A DNA stretch of 64,000 bases from Deinococcus gobiensis I-0 (GTDB lineage: Bacteria; Deinococcota; Deinococci; Deinococcales; Deinococcaceae), in NCBI RefSeq assembly GCF_000252445.1, contig NC_017790.1, forward strand, positions 3,073,148 through 3,137,147, in the 5' to 3' direction. A program made the position numbers and the translations under genes. Under the pieces are notes generated by a model. It saw nothing but the letters and a program-made list of their open reading frames with translations, ran no database searches and was not told where the DNA came from. This document shows positions 39,811 through 51,383 of the stretch, piece after piece (within the stretch, counting starts at the first letter, position 1; each line of letters begins with the position of its first letter).

Positions 39811-40113
39811 ATGTTTGCAATCATTCAGACCGGCGGGAAGCAGTACCGCGTGCAGGAAGGCGACGTCATCCGCGTCGAGAGCCTCAAGGGTGAAGCGGGC
39901 GACAAGCTCGACCTTCAGGCCCTGTTCGTCGGCGGCGAGCAGACCGTCTTCGGCGAGGGCGCCGGCAAGTACACCGTGCAGGCCGAAGTCGTCGAGCACG
40001 GCCGCGGCACCAAGATCTACGTGCGCAAGTACAAGAGCGGCATCCAGTACCGCCGCCGCACCGGCCACCGCCAGGACTTCACCGCGATCAAGATCCTGGG
40101 CATCCAGGGCTAA
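39811..40113 (+). CDS. rplU: 50S ribosomal protein L21
   Basis: A 100-residue ribosomal protein with the classic L21 start [20 protein letters not shown] and the C-terminal [23 protein letters not shown] segment that contacts 23S rRNA. It is the first gene of the conserved rplU-rpmA-obgE cluster. AGGAGG lies 7 bases before the ATG, in contrast with the leaderless genes around it. Confidence 0.98.
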   Translation: MFAIIQTGGKQYRVQEGDVIRVESLKGEAGDKLDLQALFVGGEQTVFGEGAGKYTVQAEVVEHGRGTKIYVRKYKSGIQYRRRTGHRQDFTAIKILGIQG

Positions 40114-40130
40114 GGGAGGATTGAACCCAC

Positions 40131-40406
40131 ATGGCACACAAGAAAGGCGTAGGTTCGTCCAAGAACGGACGTGACAGCAACCCCAAGTACCTGGGCGTGA
40201 AGAAGTTCGGCGGCGAGGCCGTCCTGGCCGGGAACATCCTGGTCCGTCAGCGCGGCACCAAGTTCAAGGCCGGCCCCAACGTGGGCATGGGCCGCGACCA
40301 CACCCTGTTCGCTCTGGAAGCGGGCAAGGTCGTGTTCACCAACCGTGGCCGCACCGGGCGCTTCATCAGCATCGAAGTGGCCCAGACCGAAATCGCCGCC
40401 GACTGA
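40131..40406 (+). CDS. rpmA: 50S ribosomal protein L27
   Basis: A 91-residue ribosomal protein. The N-terminus [24 protein letters not shown] is diagnostic; this tail reaches the peptidyl-transferase centre. There is no Firmicutes-type cleavable N-terminal extension. It follows rplU after 17 bp with GGAGG before the ATG. A hairpin with a short T-run follows before obgE. Confidence 0.98.
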   Translation: MAHKKGVGSSKNGRDSNPKYLGVKKFGGEAVLAGNILVRQRGTKFKAGPNVGMGRDHTLFALEAGKVVFTNRGRTGRFISIEVAQTEIAAD

Positions 40407-40427
40407 ACCCCCAGGGGTTGAGGCAGA

Positions 40428-40456
40428 GGCCGGGGCCTGCGGGTGCCCGGCCTTTT
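40428..40456 (+). terminator. Terminator-like hairpin between rpmA and obgE
   Basis: GGCCGGG, 11-base loop, CCCGGCC, then TTTT. As no promoter is seen before obgE, it may act as a partial terminator that lowers obgE expression relative to the ribosomal proteins. Confidence 0.6.
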
Positions 40457-40490
40457 GCGTGCAGGTGGCAGGGCACAAAGGAGAAAGGCA

Positions 40491-41813
40491 ATGGCTTTTC
40501 GTGACGTACTGAATATCGAGGTGGCGGCCGGCAACGGCGGCGACGGCTCCATGAGCTTCCACCGCGCCAAATACATGGAAAAGGGCGGCCCCGACGGCGG
40601 CCACGGCGGTAAGGGCGGCGACATCGTGCTGCGCGCCATCGAGGGCGTCGAGTCGCTCGAGCGCCTGGTGGGCCGGCGCAAATTCAAGGCCCCCAACGGC
40701 AACTACGGCGAGGGCCGGCTGCGCCAGGGGGCCGACGGCGAGGACGTGGTCATCGAGGTGCCGGTCGGCACGACCGCCTTCGACGAGGACAGCGGCAAGG
40801 TCATCGCCGACCTCGTGCGGGTCGGGCAGGAGAAGGTCATCGCGCGCGGCGGCCCCGGCGGACGCGGCAACTCGACCTTCGCCAGCAGCACGCGCCAGGC
40901 CCCGCGCTTCGCGGAACTCGGGGTGCCGGGCCGCAAACGCCGCGTGCGCCTGGAACTGCGCCTGATCGCCGACGTCGGTTTGGTGGGCTACCCCAACGCG
41001 GGCAAGAGCAGCCTGCTCGCCGCGCTCTCGCGGGCCAACCCGGCCATCGCCGACTACCCTTTCACGACCCTCTCGCCCATCCTGGGCGTGGTCGAGCGCC
41101 ACGACGCCTCGGGCTTCCCGCTTGACGAGCGCTTCACGCTGGCCGACATTCCCGGCATCATCGAGGGGGCCAGCGAGGGCAAGGGCCTGGGCCTGGAATT
41201 CCTGCGTCACATCAGCCGCACCCGCCTGCTGGTGTATGTGCTGGACGTGACGCGCGACCCGGTCGAGGAACTGCGCCAGCTTCAGGCCGAGTTGCAGGCC
41301 TACGACCCCAGCCTCCTGAGCAACGTGGCGCTCGTGGCGCTGAACAAGGTCGAGCTGGTGGACGGCGACCTGAGCGCGATGGTCGAGGACGAGCTGGCCG
41401 AGTTCGGGCTGCCGGTGCTGCGCGTCAGCGCCCGCGAGGGCCAGGGTCTGGCCGAACTGCGCGAGGCCGTGTTTCAGCTGCTGCCCGACCGCGAACTGTG
41501 GGCGCAGCAGAGCGCCCTGGAAATCGAACCCGAGGAAGTCGTGGACGCCGCGCTGCGCGTCGTGTTCCGCGAGGACGCGCCGCCCAAGGGTGAGGGCGCG
41601 CCCGAGCGCGTCTGGGAAATCCACGGAGGCGGCTTCGAGGAGCGCATCGTGCGCTTCTCGCGCTACCTCGACGACGCGGCCGAGTACCTGGGCAACCTGT
41701 TCAAGCGCCAGGGCCTCTACAACGCCCTGAAGCGGGCCGGGGCGCGCGAGGGCGACACCGTCGAGATCGGCACCTTCCGCTTCGAATACTTCGAGGAAGA
41801 AGAGAGCCGCTGA
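40491..41813 (+). CDS. obgE: GTPase Obg/CgtA
   Basis: A 440-residue ribosome-assembly and stress GTPase. The glycine-rich Obg fold is at residues 1-158 ([28 protein letters not shown]). The G domain follows with GYPNAGKSS (G1), DIPGIIEGA (G3) and ALNKVE (G4). The C-terminal OCT domain is at ~350-430 ([16 protein letters not shown]). It starts at 40491 with AAGGAG spaced 7 bases upstream; the frame is open further up but without a start signal. Confidence 0.97.
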   Translation: MAFRDVLNIEVAAGNGGDGSMSFHRAKYMEKGGPDGGHGGKGGDIVLRAIEGVESLERLVGRRKFKAPNGNYGEGRLRQGADGEDVVIEVPVGTTAFDEDSGKVIADLVRVGQEKVIARGGPGGRGNSTFASSTRQAPRFAELGVPGRKRRVRLELRLIADVGLVGYPNAGKSSLLAALSRANPAIADYPFTTLSPILGVVERHDASGFPLDERFTLADIPGIIEGASEGKGLGLEFLRHISRTRLLVYVLDVTRDPVEELRQLQAELQAYDPSLLSNVALVALNKVELVDGDLSAMVEDELAEFGLPVLRVSAREGQGLAELREAVFQLLPDRELWAQQSALEIEPEEVVDAALRVVFREDAPPKGEGAPERVWEIHGGGFEERIVRFSRYLDDAAEYLGNLFKRQGLYNALKRAGAREGDTVEIGTFRFEYFEEEESR

Positions 41814-41827
41814 ACCGGGGTCAGGGA

Positions 41828-41854
41828 GCCGGGGCCGCGCGCCCCGGCTTTTTT
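41828..41854 (+). terminator. Intrinsic terminator of the rplU-rpmA-obgE operon
   Basis: GCCGGGGC, five-base loop, GCCCCGGC, then six T. It ends on the last base of the convergent DUF418 gene. Confidence 0.8.
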
Positions 41855-43011
41855 CATCTGCCGCCGTACACCACGCGGCGCACGAGCCACTCGGCCGGGC
41901 CGGTGCCGAAGCGGCGCACCGTCCAGGCGCTCAGCGGCAACTGGAGCAGCCCGAACCCCAGCGCCAGGGCCAGCGTCGCCGCCGCGCCCCAGCGCCCGAA
42001 CTGCGCTCCGGCGTAGGGATAGAACACGGTGGTCATGACGAGGCTCTGGGCCAGGTAGTTGCTCATGGCGGTGCGTCCGCTGGCGGCCAGGTGACGCAGG
42101 GGGCCCAGACGCCCGCGCGCCGCGAGCAACCCGATCAGGCCGACGTAGCCCAGCGCGCCCGCCAGCCCGCCGCTCATGCGGACCGGAATGGCGGCCAGGC
42201 CCGACAGGTAGTCGCCGCGCGTGTTGAGCCAGGCGAGCGCCCCGCCCAGCACGAGGCCAAGCGGTACCCCGACGGCCGCAAAGCGCCGCAGCAGCGGCAG
42301 ATGGTCCTGGGGACGCAGCAGCAGCCCCGTTTTTCCCGCCGCCGCCCCCAGGCAGAACAGGGCGACCAGCCAGGGGCCGTTGTAGACCGCGCCGCCCAGC
42401 AGGTCGTTCAGGTACTCGGCGGCGCGCCCGGCGACGGCCCCGGTATAGGTACCGCCGTCCGCAAAGGAGGGCAGCCCCGAAAACCGGGGATAGACCTGGC
42501 CCCGGGCGGCGAACGCCAGGGCCGCGAACACCCCCTCCAGCAGCCACCATGCCCCCAGCACGCTTGCCAGCACCAGCAGGGCGCGGGCGCGCAGGCGCGC
42601 GACGGCCATCAGCGCCAGCCCCAAGACCGCATAGGTGGCGATGATGTCGCCGTGCCACACCAGCACGAAATGCAGTGACCCGACCACCAGCAGCGCGAGG
42701 TGCCGGCGCAGGAACACGCCTGCCCCCTGCCGCGCCAGCAGCCCCGCCGCCCCCCACCCGAACAGCATGGCGAAAATGGAGATGAACCGCCCGTTGAACA
42801 GCATGTCGGTGAACACCTGCGCGGCGCGGTCGAGTCCGGCCTGCTGCCACTCGCGCAGGCCCGCGAAGTCCTGCATGTTGACGACCAGGATGCCCAGCAG
42901 CGCCGCGCCGCGCAGCACGTCCGGCAGCGGCGAGCGGTCCTGCTGCGGCCCGCGCCGGGGGGCAGCGGCCAGGGCCTCGGCGTCGGGGGGCAGGGATACA
43001 GGAGCCGTCAT
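41854..43011 (-). CDS. DUF418-domain membrane protein
   Basis: A 385-residue multi-pass membrane protein (about ten hydrophobic segments). The N-terminal pattern [24 protein letters not shown] and the C-terminal [23 protein letters not shown] followed by [19 protein letters not shown] are characteristic of the YeiB/DUF418 family, distantly related to acyltransferase-3 proteins. The function is unknown. It has its own leaderless-type -10, and upstream are two tandem promoter-hairpin units on the same strand. Confidence 0.85.
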   Translation of the reverse strand: MTAPVSLPPDAEALAAAPRRGPQQDRSPLPDVLRGAALLGILVVNMQDFAGLREWQQAGLDRAAQVFTDMLFNGRFISIFAMLFGWGAAGLLARQGAGVFLRRHLALLVVGSLHFVLVWHGDIIATYAVLGLALMAVARLRARALLVLASVLGAWWLLEGVFAALAFAARGQVYPRFSGLPSFADGGTYTGAVAGRAAEYLNDLLGGAVYNGPWLVALFCLGAAAGKTGLLLRPQDHLPLLRRFAAVGVPLGLVLGGALAWLNTRGDYLSGLAAIPVRMSGGLAGALGYVGLIGLLAARGRLGPLRHLAASGRTAMSNYLAQSLVMTTVFYPYAGAQFGRWGAAATLALALGFGLLQLPLSAWTVRRFGTGPAEWLVRRVVYGGR

Positions 43012-43017
43012 GCCCGC

Positions 43018-43023
43018 AGGCTA
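43018..43023 (-). promoter_or_regulatory. Leaderless-type -10 box for the DUF418 gene
   Basis: TAGCCT on the minus strand ends 6 bp before the ATG at 43011. Confidence 0.65.
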
Positions 43024-43049
43024 GCGCCCCCGAGGGGGAACGAAGGCAT

Positions 43050-43111
43050 AAAAAATCCGCCTCTCGGGCGGTGATGTCAACAACTCTAGCGCGGTATGCA
43101 GGAGATGTCCA
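43050..43111 (-). ncRNA. Promoter-hairpin unit 1 (candidate 27-base RNA)
   Basis: Minus strand -35 TGGACA (43106-43111), 17-bp spacer, -10 TAGAGT (43083-43088). The predicted start near 43076 begins about ATCACCG, and six bases later comes the hairpin CCGCC-CGAGA-GGCGG, then ATTTTTT. It is arranged like unit 2 and shares its sequence, so it is a repeat. Whether a stable RNA is made is unknown. Confidence 0.4.
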
Positions 43112-43174
43112 GTCTATGCTTCCGGTGCCTCCGAGGGACCGGTCCTCCCTACCCGGGTCAACAGACCCGAAACG

Positions 43175-43236
43175 AAAAATCCGCCCTTCGCGGACGGTGA
43201 TAGCTCAACTATAGCGCCGAATCCAGCCGGGATCAA
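43175..43236 (-). ncRNA. Promoter-hairpin unit 2 (candidate 27-base RNA)
   Basis: Minus strand -35 TTGATC (43231-43236), 17-bp spacer, -10 TATAGT (43208-43213). The predicted start near 43201 begins ATCACCG, followed by the hairpin TCCGC-GAAGG-GCGGA and TTTTT. It also lies downstream of the macrodomain gene, whose transcript the hairpin could terminate. Confidence 0.4.
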
Positions 43237-43299
43237 GGGTATGCAACGGCTCGACAAAACGGCCTCCTGCACGGCATTTTCCTGTGCCTTCCAACCCCA

Positions 43300-43827
43300 T
43301 TATTCGGCATCCGGCGTCCCCAATGCCCTCTCGAAGACATGCAGCGTGCCCACGTCGTAGAGCACCACCCGCGCCGTGAGGTCGGGCCACTGGCGCAGGC
43401 CATCGTGCAGGGCGCGCAGGGCGACAACCGCCGCCTGCTGAACAGGGTAACCGTAGACCCCGGTGCTGATCGCCGGGAAGGCCACCGTACGGCAGCCGTG
43501 TTCGGCCGCCAGCCGCAGGCTCTCGCGGTAGGCCCCCGCGAGCTGCTCAGGCTCGCCCTGGGCACCCCCGCGCCACACCGGCCCGACCGCGTGGATGACG
43601 AAGCGCACGCCCAGGCGCGCCAGCCCGAAGGCGGGCGTGATGACGGCCGTGCCGGTCGGCGTCCCCCCGATGGCGCGGATGGCGCGCAGCAGCTCCGGCC
43701 CGGCGGCGCGGTGGATGACCCCGTCCACCCCACCGCCGCCCATGAGCTGCCTGTTGGCGGCCGTCACGACCGCGTCGGTGTGCTGCGCGGCGATATCGCC
43801 CTGCACGAGTTCCAGCCTGGGAGTCAT
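43300..43827 (-). CDS. Macrodomain protein (O-acetyl-ADP-ribose deacetylase family)
   Basis: A 175-residue single macrodomain that binds ADP-ribose. Key blocks are [19 protein letters not shown] near the start, [17 protein letters not shown] and the phosphate-binding loop [12 protein letters not shown] near residue 120. MacroD-type enzymes remove ADP-ribose from proteins or deacetylate O-acetyl-ADP-ribose. It lies 35 bp downstream of gmk on the same strand but has its own leaderless-type -10. Confidence 0.92.
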   Translation of the reverse strand: MTPRLELVQGDIAAQHTDAVVTAANRQLMGGGGVDGVIHRAAGPELLRAIRAIGGTPTGTAVITPAFGLARLGVRFVIHAVGPVWRGGAQGEPEQLAGAYRESLRLAAEHGCRTVAFPAISTGVYGYPVQQAAVVALRALHDGLRQWPDLTARVVLYDVGTLHVFERALGTPDAE

Positions 43828-43832
43828 GCCCC

Positions 43833-43838
43833 AGCATA
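43833..43838 (-). promoter_or_regulatory. Leaderless-type -10 box for the macrodomain gene
   Basis: TATGCT on the minus strand ends 5 bp before the ATG at 43827. Confidence 0.6.
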
Positions 43839-43862
43839 GGCCGCGTGCCGGACGCCCGGTCT

Positions 43863-44606
<744 letters not shown>

Positions 44607-44614
44607 TGCCGTGC

Positions 44615-44620
44615 AGCATA
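44615..44620 (-). promoter_or_regulatory. -10 box for gmk
   Basis: TATGCT on the minus strand ends 8 bp before the ATG at 44606. Confidence 0.5.
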
Positions 44621-44810
44621 CCCGGCCGGCACCGGGGCACGCATCCCGGCCCTGCGCGGATGGTCAGGCGTCCTTTCGGGTCCAGGAGCATCCACCGGCC
44701 CGGAGAAGGGACGAGAGCAACAGAAAGCGCGGAAATGCTTCGGTCGCCCCCAGGTTCTCTTGCTCCAGGCCCGGAACCGCGCCGCCGCACTTCCGCACAG
44801 GTGACCGTCT

Positions 44811-45242
44811 TTACTTGGTCTTGGTGGGTTTACGGCCCTTGGCACGCGACTTGCCGAGGTCCTGGCCCTTCTTGTAGCTCGCTTCCATCTTGCGCCGGGT
44901 TTCTTCGACCAGCGCCTTGAAATCCACGTCGCCGGACTCGACCGCTTCGAGGCTCACTTTGGGCGCGGCGGCGCGGCGGGTCACGCCCAGTTCTTCGTTG
45001 ACGCCTTCGAACCACTTCTTGAAGGCCGCCGTATCGTCGAACAGCATGTCTTTGGTTTCGCGCTGGTACGTGCCTTCGGCGCCCCGGCGGCTGTACTGCT
45101 TGGGCATCGTAAAGCGTTCGGGCAGATTCATCGCATCGATCTTGCCCTCACGCACGGCGTCGCGGAAACGCTTGACGAAAGCGTCGCTGCGCTGGACATT
45201 GCTCAGTTCGTGGACCTGCTCACTCAGTTTTTTATAAGGCAT
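44811..45242 (-). CDS. Small basic protein of unknown function
   Basis: A 143-residue soluble protein, rich in Lys/Arg/Glu and largely helical. The C-terminus (GKSRAKGRKPTKTK) resembles a disordered nucleic-acid-binding tail. No known domain is recognised. It has a conventional promoter and a strong ribosome-binding site (AAGGAGGGG, 7 bases before the ATG), suggesting high expression; this is unlike its leaderless neighbours. Confidence 0.75.
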   Translation of the reverse strand: MPYKKLSEQVHELSNVQRSDAFVKRFRDAVREGKIDAMNLPERFTMPKQYSRRGAEGTYQRETKDMLFDDTAAFKKWFEGVNEELGVTRRAAAPKVSLEAVESGDVDFKALVEETRRKMEASYKKGQDLGKSRAKGRKPTKTK

Positions 45243-45262
45243 AGGAAAACCCCTCCTTGCCG

Positions 45263-45291
45263 ATTATCACCCTGGCCCGCTCAGCTGTAAA
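45263..45291 (-). promoter_or_regulatory. Promoter of the small basic protein gene
   Basis: Minus strand TTTACA (45286-45291), 17-bp spacer, GATAAT (45263-45268), about 20 bases upstream of the ATG. Confidence 0.6.
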
Positions 45292-45318
45292 GGCGGCCCT
45301 CCCTTGTATTCAGCCATT

Positions 45319-45399
45319 TCAATCTCCGCTCATCTCTGCTTTGTAGGAGCCGGCACCCAGAGAACGTCTTCTTACGCGCTTCCTCAGCCTCTTCTTCAT
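45319..45399 (-). CDS. Very short basic open reading frame (doubtful)
   Basis: 26 codons encoding a strongly basic peptide (MKKRLRKRVRRRSLGAG start) in a lower-GC stretch. It has no ribosome-binding site and only a TAACCA near the ATG. It could be a small protein, a gene remnant or chance. Confidence 0.12.
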   Translation of the reverse strand: MKKRLRKRVRRRSLGAGSYKAEMSGD

Positions 45400-45447
45400 A
45401 TGGTTACGCCACGCTGCAAAACATGGCTATACGGAGGGTCATCAAAT

Positions 45448-45480
45448 AAAAAAGCCCCGCCGCAGACTTCCGGCGGGGCT
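45448..45480 (-). terminator. Intrinsic terminator after the RAM-domain gene
   Basis: Minus strand AGCCCCGCCG, eight-base loop, CGGCGGGGCT, then six T: a perfect 10-bp stem. Confidence 0.85.
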
Positions 45481-45506
45481 CCCCGGCCCTGGGCCTCGTC
45501 GCCCGG

Positions 45507-45809
45507 TTATCTGCGGTCGTCCTCGCGGCCTTCGTCCAGGCCCACGCCGAACCCCTGGTCGAGCAGGTCCTCGCTATAGGTGCGGAAGGCCAGCATGGTC
45601 TGGGTCCTGACGATGCCCTCGACCTTGCGCAGATGACCCGTGACCACGTCGTCGAGGTCCTCGTACTGGGCGAGCTTGAGAATGGCGACGATGTCCCAGT
45701 CGCCGGTCACGCTGTAGACCTCGCGCACGCCCGGCACCCCGGCCAGGGCCTCGGCGGTTTCCTGAATACGCTGGCGCTCGGCCTGAAGCATCACGATTGC
45801 GGTGACCAT
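45507..45809 (-). CDS. Stand-alone RAM (Lrp/AsnC ligand-binding) domain protein
   Basis: A 100-residue protein consisting only of the ligand-binding RAM domain of Lrp/AsnC regulators (VTAIVMLQAERQRIQETAEAL, then GVREVYSVTGDWDIVAILKL, HLRKVEGIVRTQTMLAF). There is no helix-turn-helix. Such stand-alone RAM modules are known in Thermus and other bacteria and bind amino acids as oligomers; their role is unclear. It is divergent from a fused siroheme-decarboxylase-like gene of the same superfamily, with promoters 76 bp apart. A strong terminator follows it. Confidence 0.85.
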   Translation of the reverse strand: MVTAIVMLQAERQRIQETAEALAGVPGVREVYSVTGDWDIVAILKLAQYEDLDDVVTGHLRKVEGIVRTQTMLAFRTYSEDLLDQGFGVGLDEGREDDRR

Positions 45810-45815
45810 GCCCGT

Positions 45816-45821
45816 ATGGTA
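45816..45821 (-). promoter_or_regulatory. Leaderless-type -10 box for the RAM-domain gene
   Basis: TACCAT on the minus strand ends 6 bp before the ATG at 45809. Confidence 0.65.
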
Positions 45822-45896
45822 CGCGCCCGGCCCCGCCGCCGGAGGAGCGGCGTCCTGACCGTTCGTTCGGGGACGTTCTACCGCCGCGCGCGGGCG

Positions 45897-45902
45897 TATG
45901 GT
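45897..45902 (+). promoter_or_regulatory. Leaderless-type -10 box for the siroheme-decarboxylase-like gene
   Basis: TATGGT ends 6 bp before the ATG at 45909. Confidence 0.65.
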
Positions 45903-45908
45903 ACGGAC

Positions 45909-46979
<1,071 letters not shown>

Positions 46980-46994
46980 GCCTGGGCATGAGGG

Positions 46995-47027
46995 AAGGGC
47001 GGCGGAGAGAGTCTCTCCGCCGCCCTT
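46995..47027. terminator. Perfect 33-bp palindrome between convergent genes
   Basis: AAGGGCGGCGGAGAGA, one central base, then its exact complement. It lies between the siroheme-decarboxylase-like and glycine-zipper genes and can terminate both. Confidence 0.65.
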
Positions 47028-47049
47028 GGCCTTCGCCTAGCCCTTCAGC

Positions 47050-47697
47050 TCAGACGTACTGGCCGCCGTGACGCTGCATCGCGGCTTCCAGCGCGGCCTG
47101 GGGCACGTTGTCGTCCACTGCGATGGAACGGCCGCCCGAGGCGTTGGCCTGATCCATACGGTCGTAGGCTTCGTCGGACACGCTGTAGTCGTAATCGCGG
47201 CCCATACCCATGTCGCCGTCCGTGCGGGTGGGGTAGGCGGCGTTGTCGGCCGTGCGGCCGTCGTTGTTCTCGTCCACGCCCGCCGCGCCGCCGACCGCGC
47301 CCACGCCTGCGCCCACGCCCGAGCCCAGAGCCGCCATGCCCAGGATCATCGGGGCGGCGAGGCCGCCGGTCGCCACGGTCGCCACGGTGCCGGCGATCGC
47401 GCCGACGACCGCACCCACACCCGTCCCGGCCACGGCGCCCGCACCGGCGTCTTCGGCAGCGGCGCCCGCATCGCCCGCAGTGTCGTAGCGGTCGGTGTCG
47501 TTCATGGTGGTCGAGCCGCGCGGGTTCGTCATGGACGAGGCGCCGGTGCTCGTGCCCGAGGTGCTCAGGTCACCCGTCGTCCCGGAGCGGCGGGTCCAGG
47601 TGGTGTCGCGCGTCTCGGGCTGGATGACGCCCTGATCACGCAGGTCAGCAACGAAAGCGTCGGCCTGGGCCACCGTCGGGAAGATCAGATGTTTCAT
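47050..47697 (-). CDS. Glycine-zipper protein with general-stress-protein-like N-terminus
   Basis: A 215-residue protein. Residues ~1-30 (MKHLIFPTVAQADAFVADLRD) resemble the start of GSP17M/YflT-type stress proteins. A disordered Ser/Thr/Gly stretch follows. The centre (~95-145) is a Gly/Ala-rich hydrophobic glycine zipper (VAGTGVGAVVGAIAGTVATV). The C-terminus is hydrophilic and acidic. Glycine-zipper proteins associate with membranes in stress or envelope roles. CACACT, 6 bp before the ATG, may be the -10 box. Confidence 0.72.
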   Translation of the reverse strand: MKHLIFPTVAQADAFVADLRDQGVIQPETRDTTWTRRSGTTGDLSTSGTSTGASSMTNPRGSTTMNDTDRYDTAGDAGAAAEDAGAGAVAGTGVGAVVGAIAGTVATVATGGLAAPMILGMAALGSGVGAGVGAVGGAAGVDENNDGRTADNAAYPTRTDGDMGMGRDYDYSVSDEAYDRMDQANASGGRSIAVDDNVPQAALEAAMQRHGGQYV

Positions 47698-47703
47698 GCC
47701 CCG

Positions 47704-47709
47704 AGTGTG
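47704..47709 (-). promoter_or_regulatory. Possible leaderless-type -10 box for the glycine-zipper gene
   Basis: CACACT (first base deviates) on the minus strand ends 6 bp before the ATG at 47697. Confidence 0.35.
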
Positions 47710-47779
47710 CCCGAGCCGCCTGCCTGGTCATATGAGCCCAAACCCAACAGACCTTACGTTTAAGGCCACGAGACCTTGG

Positions 47780-47806
47780 GGGAGGGTGGGGCGGTCCCCC
47801 CCTCCC
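47780..47806 (-). terminator. Hairpin after transketolase
   Basis: Minus strand GGGAGGG-GGGG, loop ACCG, CCCC-(A)-CCCTCCC: an 11-bp stem with one bulged base, about 10 bp past the stop codon. Confidence 0.6.
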
Positions 47807-47815
47807 TAGCGGGCC

Positions 47816-49792
<1,977 letters not shown>

Positions 49793-50158
49793 GGGGGCAG
49801 TCTACCCGCCTGGGCCGCGCCGGGCAGGGCCTGTGTCTCGACGGGCCGGCAGCACGCGCCCCCCGCCGGGAACAGGCAGGGGGCACGGTGGAATTCACGT
49901 CCGGGGCCTGGAACGGTCCCTCCGGTCAGGCGGGCAAGCGCGCGGTCGGCACTTCCATTCCGGTATGAACAAAATACGCCCCAGACGTAACCCTGTCAAG
50001 ACTTCTGTGTATGCTGCCGGTTCGGCTATGCGCTCCCCGGGCGATGGGCCTGTGTGGCAGCCCACACGGGCCAGGTCCTGCTGCATAGTCTCCCCCCTCC
50101 GCCATCTGGCTTAGGGACCGGATTCGCGTCCTTGCCCCGCCCCCCGCAAGATGACCCC
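49793..50158. other. Divergent intergenic region
   Basis: A 366-base gap between tkt and a GNAT gene. Besides the tkt promoter it contains an unassigned TATGCT (50010-50015), 12 bp before an ATG that opens a 28-codon frame (50028-50114) with no other support. A small GTGTGG/CCACAC dyad (50051-50065) is present. No gene is convincing. Confidence 0.4.
49799..49804 (-). promoter_or_regulatory. Leaderless-type -10 box for tkt
   Basis: TAGACT on the minus strand ends 6 bp before the ATG at 49792. Confidence 0.7.
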
Positions 50159-51103
50159 ATGTCCGAACACCCTGTGTCGCCCGGCGAGACGCTCCCCGAA
50201 CTCCGCCCCTTCCGGAACGCCGACGCCCCGGCGGTCGCGCGCCTCGTGACCGACAGCGTGCGCGGGCACTGGACCTATGCCCCGACGCACTTCCGGGAGA
50301 ACCCGGGCCCGCTGCGCCGCCGCCTCGTCGCGGTGCAGGCCGGCGAGGTGATCGCCACCGCCGCGCTCTCCCCCTTCGGGGTGGGGACGCCGGACGCGTT
50401 GCGGCTGGACCTCGCGGGCGAGGAGACGGCTTTCTCGCCGCTGTACCTCGCGCTGCTGGCCGAGGTCCCCACCGGATTCGCACGCGTGCTGGGCGTGACG
50501 CGCGAGGATTTCGGCGAACAGGTGGCCTTTTTCGGCAGGGCGGGTTTCCGCAACGCCTGGCAGTCGTGGGGCGCGCACCTGGAGCTGCAGGACTTCGATT
50601 TCGGGCGCTACGCGGCGCAGGAGGAGAAGCTCTTCCTCGAGGGCTACGAGGTCGAGCACCTGTCGCCGGAGGCCCCGGACGCCGACTGGGACACACTGCA
50701 TGCCCTGACGGCGCAGGGAGTGGCCGACGCCCCGCACAATCCCGTGACCACCCCCGACCCGCTGAGCCGGGACGCCCTGCGCGGCATGATCCGGCGGGAG
50801 GAGGCCTGCTTCGTGGTGCGGCGCCGGGGTGAGATCGTGGCGCTGACCCGCCTGACCCCGCGCGGCGGCACGGTGGACAGCGAGCACACCGTCACCCACC
50901 CGGCCCACCGCTCGCGCGGCCTCGCCACGGTCCTCAAGGCGCGCGCCCTGGCCTGGGCGCAGGCGCAGGGCGCGGCGGCGGCGAGTACCGGCGGCACGGT
51001 CCTGAATCTGCCCATGCTGCGGGTCAATACCCGTCTGGGCTACCGCCCCGAGCCGATGTGGCTCACCTGGGCCATGCCCTTGTCACGCAGATGTAAGAAT
51101 TAA
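50159..51103 (+). CDS. Tandem GNAT acetyltransferase
   Basis: A 314-residue protein with two GNAT domains. The N-terminal copy (~1-145) has lost a clear acetyl-CoA loop. The C-terminal copy (~160-310) carries the motif HPAHRSRGLATVLKARAL (R-x-x-G-x-A). This double-GNAT layout is common in Actinobacteria and Deinococcus. The acceptor is unknown. CAAGAT, 6 bp before the ATG, may be the -10. Confidence 0.83.
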   Translation: MSEHPVSPGETLPELRPFRNADAPAVARLVTDSVRGHWTYAPTHFRENPGPLRRRLVAVQAGEVIATAALSPFGVGTPDALRLDLAGEETAFSPLYLALLAEVPTGFARVLGVTREDFGEQVAFFGRAGFRNAWQSWGAHLELQDFDFGRYAAQEEKLFLEGYEVEHLSPEAPDADWDTLHALTAQGVADAPHNPVTTPDPLSRDALRGMIRREEACFVVRRRGEIVALTRLTPRGGTVDSEHTVTHPAHRSRGLATVLKARALAWAQAQGAAAASTGGTVLNLPMLRVNTRLGYRPEPMWLTWAMPLSRRCKN

Positions 51104-51107
51104 GGTT

Positions 51108-51113
51108 TAATGT
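51108..51113 (+). promoter_or_regulatory. Leaderless-type -10 box for a 67-residue protein
   Basis: TAATGT ends 6 bp before the ATG at 51120, favouring it over the in-frame ATG at 51114. Confidence 0.55.
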
Positions 51114-51119
51114 ATGTCC

Positions 51120-51323
51120 ATGCCTCAACTCCGCCTCGAAGAACTGGTGTCGTACTTCGTGCTCGCGCAAGCCGGAGATGCCAAGCCCTATACCGACCGC
51201 GACTTCGTCCGGCTCATCGACGAACTCGGTCTGGAGCGCGCCAACGCCCTGCGCTCGGACATCGCCACGCAGCTCGCGCAGGGGCGGCCCGCCCGCACCA
51301 TCGAAGCCGAACTCGTCGCCTGA
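51120..51323 (+). CDS. Small helical protein of unknown function
   Basis: A 67-residue acidic protein (starts MPQLRLEELVSYFVLAQAGD) with several predicted helices and no signal or membrane segment. No family is recognised. It has its own promoter-like box and a clean intrinsic terminator 17 bp after the stop, so it appears to be a single-gene transcription unit. An in-frame ATG two codons earlier is possible. Confidence 0.68.
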   Translation: MPQLRLEELVSYFVLAQAGDAKPYTDRDFVRLIDELGLERANALRSDIATQLAQGRPARTIEAELVA

Positions 51324-51339
51324 GCGTGAACCGGTGTTC

Positions 51340-51362
51340 GCCGCCCTGAGGGGCGGCTTTTT
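51340..51362 (+). terminator. Intrinsic terminator of the small-protein gene
   Basis: GCCGCCC-TGAG-GGGCGGC followed by TTTTT. Confidence 0.85.
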
Positions 51363-51383
51363 CATGCCTGCTCCAGGTCTGGA

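Noticed and set aside
39492..39893. Open frame of 133 codons overlapping the rplU start
   Set aside because: It runs through the promoter region and out of frame into rplU; composition is Arg/Pro-rich like random high-GC frames.
50028..50114. 28-codon frame after a TATGCT box
   Set aside because: The ATG is 12 bp from the box, there is no ribosome-binding site, and the peptide looks random.
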